Below are positions 8,312 through 13,643 of a DNA stretch of 13,643 bases, piece by piece. Each line of letters starts with the position of its first letter. Within the stretch, counting starts at the first letter, position 1. This DNA comes from an uncultured Prevotellaceae bacterium (GTDB lineage: Bacteria; Bacteroidota; Bacteroidia; Bacteroidales; Muribaculaceae): contig UQLZ01000059.1 of assembly GCA_900541935.1 (NCBI GenBank), forward strand, positions 1 to 13,643, in the 5' to 3' direction. The position numbers were made by a program, and so were the translations under genes. The notes beneath the pieces are model-generated. The model ran no database searches, was not told the origin of the DNA, and was given only the letters and a program-made list of their open reading frames with translations.

Positions 8312-9487
8312 TCAAAAGAGTTTATAAATTATTTCGTTATTAGCATAGTGTGATTTACAGAATATTTCAGTGAGATATACGGGATAAAGGTGGTTTGCCC
8401 ATCGCGAATCATTACCGAAACATACTGGGTATGCTTCTCCAATTATATTTGCACTTATCAGGTCAATCAGAGCTGTTCGAATTTGGTCATTTTCGTTATT
8501 GAGAACCATTTCGCATTTTACAATGTCTGAGAAATTAGTTTCTCTAAAATCGCTGTTGCGCAAACGTAAATACCAAACAGCAAAGAAACTTCCAGAATGC
8601 TGCGACTCATAACGGTAAACTTTTGTCCGTTGAAAAGGTTTAAGTCCCGCTATGGTTTTTGACAGCTTGTGCCCTTCAAAGTCCGGAATTAGTTCTGGAT
8701 CAAAAGATTTAGATACACCTACAACATACTTATAATTAGAACGTAATATGTTCCACTTGCTCATATCCATATTAGAAAATCGTGGATTATATTCTATGGA
8801 ACCATCCTTAAGCAAGAAATTATCATCGTCTAAAAGATTATTTTCACAAAGATTGTTTACTATTATTTGTTCCTCATCTGTCATCTCATTTTGGATTTTT
8901 GCGACAGCTCTACTCAGATATTTATTCTTGCCCAATTCTTCTGTAAAGCCATCGGTTTCATACAAAAACAAATCATGTAGTTGTATATTATGCTCTGCAA
9001 TAAAAGGAATTGACGACAAATGATGATTTACATTTTCACAATACAACTTACAAAAATTATTGTTGTTGTTTTCGTCATCAATATCAAAATCGGTAGGCAT
9101 TGATAATACTATGCGATGATGCAGTAAATAAGGTTTAAATGTTTCTCGATCCTTTCTTTCACAACATCCAACAATAATTTGGCCTGCAACTATAGGAAAT
9201 ATCTTTTTGCCAATGGCAATGTCATCGACTTTGTATGTTCGACGAGAACCGTCTAAAAAGAATCGGAATATGGGAGTACAACCGTGTATGAAGGAAGGAC
9301 TAATATTAACCGTATGTATGCGTGTGGGATCGGTTTCAGCAAATACACTTTTCCTTGCTTCCGATATAGATTTGTCATCAAATGACAAAACATCATTTAA
9401 GTTGTCGTCTAACGAAATCTTCTTAGAACCATAGCAAAAGTATTTGCCATAACTGTTTTGCTGAATGAATTCTAATATTTTACCCAT
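8312..9487 (-). CDS. NurA-like nuclease, partner of HerA
   Basis: This 391-residue protein shows the ordered motifs of the NurA (RNase H-fold) nuclease family. D79 lies in FFLDGSR, the first metal-ligand motif (usually VDGS). D228 lies in LKDGSIEY, corresponding to the second aspartate motif. VVGVSK (255-260) follows, and the C-terminal block LYPVYLTEIF (367-376) corresponds to the family's YPxxLxxAH segment. The histidine usually found there is not obvious, so the active site may be divergent. NurA is a Mn-dependent 5'-3' nuclease that docks on HerA in DNA end resection, and nurA directly before herA is the familiar order. It is the first gene of the operon, with a leader of about 390 nt from the predicted promoter. 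The ATG at 9487 is the best start, since nothing similar to NurA lies upstream in frame. The assignment rests on motifs and context rather than overall similarity. Confidence 0.75.
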   Translation of the reverse strand: MGKILEFIQQNSYGKYFCYGSKKISLDDNLNDVLSFDDKSISEARKSVFAETDPTRIHTVNISPSFIHGCTPIFRFFLDGSRRTYKVDDIAIGKKIFPIVAGQIIVGCCERKDRETFKPYLLHHRIVLSMPTDFDIDDENNNNNFCKLYCENVNHHLSSIPFIAEHNIQLHDLFLYETDGFTEELGKNKYLSRAVAKIQNEMTDEEQIIVNNLCENNLLDDDNFLLKDGSIEYNPRFSNMDMSKWNILRSNYKYVVGVSKSFDPELIPDFEGHKLSKTIAGLKPFQRTKVYRYESQHSGSFFAVWYLRLRNSDFRETNFSDIVKCEMVLNNENDQIRTALIDLISANIIGEAYPVCFGNDSRWANHLYPVYLTEIFCKSHYANNEIIYKLF

Positions 9488-9877
9488 AAATATCCCGATA
9501 TCCTATGGCAGAGTTCCCGACACCATAACATGTTGATTATTTCTGTTTGGACAATACAAAAAGCGTGGGAATCTTGCCTGTCGCCCATCCCACACACCTG
9601 GCCTTCGCATTGCCCAACAGTCGGAACGGACAACGCAGAAAGCCCACGCATGGCATATCTTAATCCCGTGCGTGAACATGTCGAAAACATATGGATATAT
9701 ACGACAAATCACGGCAGGGTATAATATACCTACCGTGAGCATCTACCGTTGTCTTGTCCTTTGACTGTTTTTGTAAGTTGCGAAGTTACGGTGTGTCAAA
9801 GACAAGCGTCAAGTAAACGCTCTTATGTAAAGTCGCACCCACCCGCAATCCCTTTTGGGGCTTCCGCATGTGTGATG
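9488..9877 (-). other. Long, partly GC-rich 5' leader of the operon
   Basis: About 390 nt separate the predicted start of transcription from the first gene. The part at roughly 9510-9660 is far more GC-rich than the operon or the promoter region. It holds two inverted repeats: GCGTGGG (9563-9569) with CCCACGC (9643-9649), and GTTCCCGAC (9513-9521) with GTCGGAAC (9620-9627, one bulged base). They interleave, so both could form only as a pseudoknot or as alternatives. Near 9731-9749, TACCGT occurs twice. Two overlapping minus-strand frames of 70-80 codons cross the block, but their cysteine- and tryptophan-rich products have no known domain. It may be a regulatory leader or a copy of a dispersed intergenic repeat. 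Confidence 0.45.
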
Positions 9878-9883
9878 CAAGTG

Positions 9884-9916
9884 CAAACATACTAATTTTT
9901 CTTGTAATATCCAAAA
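9884..9916 (-). promoter_or_regulatory. Promoter of the five-gene operon
   Basis: On the minus strand this reads TTTTG (9916-9912), 20 nt, TATGTTTG (9891-9884), a full match to the Bacteroidetes TTTG / TAnnTTTG promoter with normal spacing. The start would fall near 9877. It is the only good leftward match I found between the rho promoter and the first gene. The two promoters are back to back, less than 100 nt apart. Confidence 0.65.
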
Positions 9917-10002
9917 GTAGTGGCCGTTTGCATATAATTGTATATAATTTACTTTTTGGTTCCGCATAATTCTTTAAAAGCATAAAAAAGGCTTGAAAAT
10001 TC

Positions 10003-10032
10003 TTGATAATAAAAAAAATTGAGTTACCTTTG
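10003..10032 (+). promoter_or_regulatory. Promoter of rho
   Basis: TTG (10003-10005), 19 nt including an A-tract, then TACCTTTG (10025-10032), an excellent Bacteroidetes-type promoter. Transcription would start near 10039, giving rho an untranslated leader of about 200 nt. Confidence 0.7.
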
Positions 10033-10038
10033 CAATGT

Positions 10039-10242
10039 CAAGACGGCTTATCAATATAAGCAATCTGATATGTTGCTATGTGGATTTGGGATATCTCTTG
10101 TTCTTTAGAGCATTTCAAGCCCCTCGCCTTAGAGACTTGCAGCAACTTATTTTGTTAAGCCAATCAAAACTCCCCGTATTTTCATTATAATTCAGTTTCG
10201 CGTTGTGCGAGGCTTGATATCGCAAAAGAATAACATTATTAT
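10039..10242 (+). promoter_or_regulatory. rho 5' leader with long-range stem
   Basis: The leader can close on itself. CAAGC (10116-10120) and CTCGC (10123-10127) pair with GCGAG (10207-10211) and GCTTG (10212-10216), ten pairs with a 2-nt bulge around a loop of about 80 nt, ending 26 nt before the rho start codon. In enterobacteria rho is autoregulated through its leader; whether this leader does the same is inference. No Shine-Dalgarno sequence precedes the ATG, which is normal for Bacteroidetes. Confidence 0.35.
10078..10158 (+). CDS. Possible leader peptide upstream of rho
   Basis: A 26-codon frame opens with ATG at 10078 inside the rho leader (MWIWDISCS at its start) and ends at TAA 10156-10158. 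It covers the left arm of the leader stem (10116-10127), so its translation could compete with folding. The E. coli rho operon also has a short leader frame. No ribosome-binding site is visible and short frames are common by chance, so this is weak. Confidence 0.15.
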   Translation: MWIWDISCSLEHFKPLALETCSNLFC

Positions 10243-12213
10243 ATGTACAAATTATTAGATTTGAAAGAGATGCAACTCCCGGAATTGCAGGAGATTGCTA
10301 AATCTTTGGGTTTGAAGAAGGTTGATAATAAGGATATCGACAAAGTTGATGCCGAGAACCTTATTTATGGAATTATTGACTTTGAAGCTGATCAGACAAA
10401 GGCTAAGGCCGCTAAGATGAAAAGTGAAAAGGTCAAGAAAAATGCTACTGACAAGCCTAAAAAAGAAAAAGCAACTAAGACAACCAAAAAGGCAAAAAAG
10501 GACGCAGAGCCTGTTACTGAAGTAACAGAGCCTTTAACTGTTGTTGAGGTTGCAGAAGAAAATAATGAGGCGCCAAAAGAAGTAGAAGAAGCACCTGCCA
10601 AGCCAGAAAAAAAGACTACTCGCAAAAGAACTGCAAAGAAGGTTGCAGATGAAGATAATAAAGAAGTTGAGGAGAGTGTAGATGCTACAGTTTCACAACA
10701 ATTGGAATCAGCAACAATTCCGGAAGATAAAGCCATTTCAGAGCCAGTTCTTGAAGAACCAAAGGTGGAAGAAGAGAAACCTGTTGATGAAGCACCTCGC
10801 CAGGAGGAAAAGCCTGTTGTTAGGAGAAATGATGAGTCGTTTAGCCTATTCTTTAATACTGGACGAAAATTTGTTCCTCGTTCACAGCAACAGAAAGAAG
10901 CGGAATCAGTAATATCGCAGCAAACACAAGAACAGGTTCCTGAGTCTCCCGTCCAAGAGCCTATGCAACCACAACCAATGCCACAGTTACAACCTGTTCA
11001 GAATCAGAAAAATCAAAAAGCAGGCAAGCAGCGTAATGGAAAGCAACGTGGCCAGCAGCAACCGCAGCAACCACAGCAACCTATATATGATTTTGAAGGT
11101 ATAGTAAAAGGTTCTGGCGTTTTGGAAGTTATGCCTGACGGTTACGGTTTTTTGCGTTCGTCTGACTATAATTATCTTCCTTCTCCTGATGATATTTACG
11201 TTTCTCAGGCTCAAATTAAGCAAAACGGTTTGAAAACAGGTGACGTTGTTGAGGGTCCGATTCGTCCTCCGAAAGAAGGAGAAAAATTCTTTCCGCTTTG
11301 TTCCGTTGAAAGCATAAACGGCAGAACGCCAGAATTTGTAAGAGACAGGGTCTCTTTTGAGCACCTCGTGCCGCTGTTCCCAGATGAAAAGTTTAATTTG
11401 ACTGGTGGTGCAACAACTTGCAATTTATCAACACGAGTTGTTGATATGTTCTCGCCAATTGGTAAGGGACAGCGTGGATTGATAGTTGCCCCTCCAAAGA
11501 CTGGTAAGACTATGCTTTTGAAGGATATAGCAAACGCAATTGCAGAAAATCATCCAAATACATATCTTTTGATTTTGCTTATTGATGAGCGACCGGAAGA
11601 GGTTACTGATATGGCAAGAAACGTTAACGCAGAGGTTATTGCTTCAACATTTGATGAGCCTGCTGAGCGTCACGTTAAGATAGCAGGACTTGTCCTGGAG
11701 AAGGCAAAGAGAATGGTTGAGTGTGGTCATGATGTTGTTATCCTATTGGATTCAATTACTCGTCTTGCCCGTGCTTATAATACAGTTGCTCCGGCTTCCG
11801 GTAAGATTCTGACTGGTGGTGTTGACGCTAACGCATTGCAAAAGCCTAAACGCTTTTTCGGAGCTGCCCGTAATATTGAAAATGGCGGTAGTTTGACGAT
11901 TATTGCAACAGCTCTTACTGAAACAGGGTCAAAGATGGATGAGGTTATCTTTGAGGAATTTAAGGGTACTGGTAACATGGAATTGCAACTTGACCGTAAG
12001 TTGTCGAACAAGAGAATATTCCCTGCTGTGGATATTGTGGCTTCAAGTACTCGTCGTGATGACTTGCTTCTTAGTCCAGACACAATCAACAGAATGTGGA
12101 TTCTTCGTAATCACATGGCTGACTATACTTCAATAGAGGCTATGGAGTTGATTAAGGATAGAATGCTTAGAACTAAGTCGAATGAGGAATTGCTTTTGAC
12201 AATGAACGGATAG
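10243..12213 (+). CDS. rho: Transcription termination factor Rho
   Basis: This is the hexameric RNA-dependent ATPase that ends transcription of untranslated RNA. Residues 1-46 are the helical Rho N-terminal domain. Residues 50-285 are a long insert: Lys/Ala- and Glu/Pro/Val-rich first, then Gln/Pro-rich (210-280), with no predicted fold. Residues 286-358 are the cold-shock-like primary RNA-binding domain (GVLEVMPDGYGFLRS). The ATPase core follows with Walker A APPKTGKT (416-423), the DERPEEV segment (448-454) and Walker B VVILLDSITRLARAYN (498-513). The length of 656 residues compares with 419 in E. coli, and the difference is almost all the insert. In Bacteroides thetaiotaomicron the equivalent disordered region of Rho is reported to drive phase separation important in the gut. 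It has its own promoter and a strong terminator, so it is monocistronic. The start is supported by the conserved N-terminal domain. Confidence 0.98.
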   Translation: MYKLLDLKEMQLPELQEIAKSLGLKKVDNKDIDKVDAENLIYGIIDFEADQTKAKAAKMKSEKVKKNATDKPKKEKATKTTKKAKKDAEPVTEVTEPLTVVEVAEENNEAPKEVEEAPAKPEKKTTRKRTAKKVADEDNKEVEESVDATVSQQLESATIPEDKAISEPVLEEPKVEEEKPVDEAPRQEEKPVVRRNDESFSLFFNTGRKFVPRSQQQKEAESVISQQTQEQVPESPVQEPMQPQPMPQLQPVQNQKNQKAGKQRNGKQRGQQQPQQPQQPIYDFEGIVKGSGVLEVMPDGYGFLRSSDYNYLPSPDDIYVSQAQIKQNGLKTGDVVEGPIRPPKEGEKFFPLCSVESINGRTPEFVRDRVSFEHLVPLFPDEKFNLTGGATTCNLSTRVVDMFSPIGKGQRGLIVAPPKTGKTMLLKDIANAIAENHPNTYLLILLIDERPEEVTDMARNVNAEVIASTFDEPAERHVKIAGLVLEKAKRMVECGHDVVILLDSITRLARAYNTVAPASGKILTGGVDANALQKPKRFFGAARNIENGGSLTIIATALTETGSKMDEVIFEEFKGTGNMELQLDRKLSNKRIFPAVDIVASSTRRDDLLLSPDTINRMWILRNHMADYTSIEAMELIKDRMLRTKSNEELLLTMNG

Positions 12214-12252
12214 TATTCCGATTAAAAATAAAAAACAAATCATACGTTGAAG

Positions 12253-12293
12253 TAAACCCCAAAAGTTAGATGAAAACTTTTGGGGTTTATTTT
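12253..12293 (+). terminator. Intrinsic terminator of rho
   Basis: TAAACCCCAAAAGTT (12253-12267) pairs perfectly over 15 bp with 12275-12289 around a 7-nt loop, followed by TTTT (12290-12293). It lies about 40 nt after the rho stop codon. The reverse strand lacks a U-tract after the hairpin, so it acts rightward only. Confidence 0.9.
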
Positions 12294-12314
12294 ATTAATA
12301 TCGCATTTTTTATC

Positions 12315-12322
12315 TAATTTTG
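12315..12322 (+). promoter_or_regulatory. Possible -7 box of the downstream ATPase gene
   Basis: TAATTTTG matches the TAnnTTTG box and lies 34 nt before the next start codon, after the rho terminator. No TTG is found at the usual 19-21 nt upstream, so the -33 element is weak or absent. Confidence 0.35.
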
Positions 12323-12356
12323 CGTATGAAGCAGTAATTTATCAGATCCATTAATT

Positions 12357-13643
12357 ATGAGCAACAAGAAATATCCGGTAGGAATCCAAAGTTTTAGCGA
12401 CATTCGCAAGGGTGGCTATTTTTACATTGATAAGACTGACCTTATTTACAAGTTGGTCCAGACTGGAAAGTATTACTTTCTGAGCCGTCCGCGACGATTC
12501 GGAAAGAGTCTGCTCATATCTACTCTTGAATCGTACTTTAAGGGCAAGAAGGAACTTTTCAGAGGACTGGCAATGGAAAGTCTTGAAAAGGAATGGATTG
12601 AGTATCCTGTATTGCACCTTGATTTGAATGCGGAAAAATTCGACACACGACAACACTTAAACACCATACTATTGCGCCACTTAAATGCGTGGGAGGATAT
12701 TTGGGGTGCTGATGAAAGGGAGCAGACATTATCAGACCGCTTTTATGGTATTATCCGCCGTGCTGCAGAAAAGACTGGCAAACAGGTTGTTATCCTGATT
12801 GACGAGTATGACAAGCCATTGCTGCAAACAATTGGCAACGAGGAACTTCAGGATGATTTTCGAGGCACGTTGAAAGCATTCTATGGGGTGATGAAAAGCA
12901 GTGACAGGTATATCCGCTTCGCTCTGCTTACTGGCGTGACAAAATTCAGCAAGGTCAGCGTTTTCAGCGATTTGAATAATCTAAGAGACGTATCGCTTTC
13001 GTCAATTTTCGAGAGTATCTGCGGCATTACAAAGGATGAACTTTACAGCAATCTTTCTGAGGAAATTAAAGAACTTGCTGATGCTAACGGCATGACTGAA
13101 GAAGAGGCTAAAAGTGAGTTGAAAGAATGGTACGACGGTTACCACTTCAACGAAAGTTGTGTAGATATCTATAATCCGTTCAGCATACTCAGTACTTTTG
13201 CTGAAATGAAGTTTGGTACATACTGGTTCGAGACCGGCACGCCTACTTTTCTGGTGGAAAGCCTCAAAAAGAACAGGTATCCTCTTGAAAACCTTGTCGG
13301 TTCGATGGCAACATCCGATATTTTGGGCGGAACAGACTCTGCCGATGAGAATCCGCTACCCGTTCTCTATCAGAGCGGTTACCTGACAATAAAAGGCTAT
13401 TATTCGGAATTTAAGACCTTTGTATTAGGATTTCCGAACAGGGAAGTTGAAGACGGCTTTACCCGATTCCTGTTGCCTTACTACGCATCAGTGCAGAAAG
13501 CGGACTCTCCGTCGGAAATTATCCGCCTGGTCCAGGAAGTAAGGGCGGGCAAAGTCGATTCCTTTATGACCCGTCTGCAAAGTTTCTTTGCCGACACGCC
13601 GTACGAATTGGTTCGCGACCTTGAACTGCACTATCAGAACGGG
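12357..13643 (+). CDS. AAA-ATPase-like/PD-(D/E)XK protein, 3' end beyond window
   Basis: The frame opens at ATG 12357 (MSNKKYPVGIQSFSDIR) and stays open for 429 codons to the window edge. It belongs to the AAA-ATPase-like family (PF09820 type) that is heavily expanded in Bacteroidetes and normally followed by a PD-(D/E)XK nuclease-like domain (PF08011 type). Visible marks are the start block GGYFYIDKTDLI (19-30), a P-loop-like SRPRRFGKSLL (43-53), Walker B VVILIDEYDKPLL (144-156), LLTGVTKFSKVS (190-201) and WYDGYHF (258-264). The segment SFFADTPYE (409-417) leads into the nuclease-like domain, most of which lies outside. The function of the family is not established; ATP-dependent nuclease activity, toxin or defence roles have been suggested. 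It is separated from rho by a terminator and does not belong to either transcription unit to its left. Confidence 0.9.
   Translation, partial: MSNKKYPVGIQSFSDIRKGGYFYIDKTDLIYKLVQTGKYYFLSRPRRFGKSLLISTLESYFKGKKELFRGLAMESLEKEWIEYPVLHLDLNAEKFDTRQHLNTILLRHLNAWEDIWGADEREQTLSDRFYGIIRRAAEKTGKQVVILIDEYDKPLLQTIGNEELQDDFRGTLKAFYGVMKSSDRYIRFALLTGVTKFSKVSVFSDLNNLRDVSLSSIFESICGITKDELYSNLSEEIKELADANGMTEEEAKSELKEWYDGYHFNESCVDIYNPFSILSTFAEMKFGTYWFETGTPTFLVESLKKNRYPLENLVGSMATSDILGGTDSADENPLPVLYQSGYLTIKGYYSEFKTFVLGFPNREVEDGFTRFLLPYYASVQKADSPSEIIRLVQEVRAGKVDSFMTRLQSFFADTPYELVRDLELHYQNG

Noticed and set aside
617..9487. Known restriction-modification, BREX, DISARM, Dnd/Ssp or CRISPR system
   Set aside because: No methyltransferase, Dnd/Ssp sulfur-transfer genes, BREX-type kinase/phosphatase genes or spacer-repeat array is present, and the gene set does not match those systems.
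9472..9742. Two overlapping minus-strand frames of 72 and 79 codons in the operon leader
   Set aside because: They overlap each other in different frames, are Cys/Trp-rich, run across GC-rich repeat-like DNA, and one runs into the NurA-like start. They are likely spurious open frames.
9831..9862. Possible tRNA or terminator in the short CCC-TTTT-GGG palindrome of the leader
   Set aside because: The stem is only three or four pairs with no U-tract, and the surrounding sequence cannot be folded into a cloverleaf.
9786..9983. Minus-strand 65-codon frame across the divergent promoter region
   Set aside because: It covers the predicted operon promoter (9884-9916) and has no family resemblance.
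10392..10736. Antisense frame of 114 codons opposite rho
   Set aside because: It is Ser/Val/Ala/Phe-rich, as expected from the reverse strand of the Lys/Glu-rich insert of rho, and is a shadow of that gene.

Overview
The window looks like the chromosome of a Prevotella-like member of the Bacteroidetes. Three things in the sequence point that way. Two clear promoters have the Bacteroidetes form (TTG or TTTTG, 19-20 nt, TAnnTTTG). Start codons lack Shine-Dalgarno sequences. The rho gene carries the very long, low-complexity insert typical of this phylum. The genus is inferred, not proven.

Region by region: (1) Positions 1-616 hold no convincing protein gene. They contain a strong leftward terminator hairpin (117-153) and a leftward promoter-like pair (272-303) that together could define a small RNA of about 150 nt. 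(2) Positions 617-9487 hold five minus-strand genes with junctions from a 2-nt gap to a short overlap, so almost certainly one operon. In transcription order they are a NurA-like nuclease, a HerA-type DNA-translocating ATPase, a GHKL (HSP90/MutL/MORC-like) ATPase, a radical SAM protein with a B12-binding-like N-terminus, and an 802-residue DNA-binding protein combining RNA-polymerase alpha-CTD-like, sigma region 4-like, winged-helix and helicase-associated-like segments. (3) Positions 9488-10242 are a divergent control region: a leftward promoter (9884-9916) with a leader of about 390 nt that is GC-rich in part, and a rightward promoter (10003-10032) for rho with a leader of about 200 nt. (4) Positions 10243-12213 are rho, followed by a 15-bp intrinsic terminator. 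(5) From 12357 to the window edge runs the first 429 codons of an AAA-ATPase/PD-(D/E)XK family protein common in Bacteroidetes.

The main point of interest is the five-gene operon. NurA plus HerA is a known DNA end-processing pair. Its union with a GHKL ATPase, a radical SAM enzyme and a multi-domain DNA reader does not match any named defence or repair system I can recall. The operon is visibly more AT-rich than rho, has no housekeeping content, and sits as a compact cassette beside a core gene, which fits a horizontally acquired defence, DNA-modification or repair system. In a plausible working model (inference only), the last protein recognises DNA or transcription complexes, the GHKL ATPase acts as a nucleotide-switched clamp or assembly factor, HerA-NurA moves along and degrades DNA, and the radical SAM enzyme makes a modification or small molecule that marks or signals. 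No methyltransferase, integrase, transposase, CRISPR array, tRNA or rRNA was seen.
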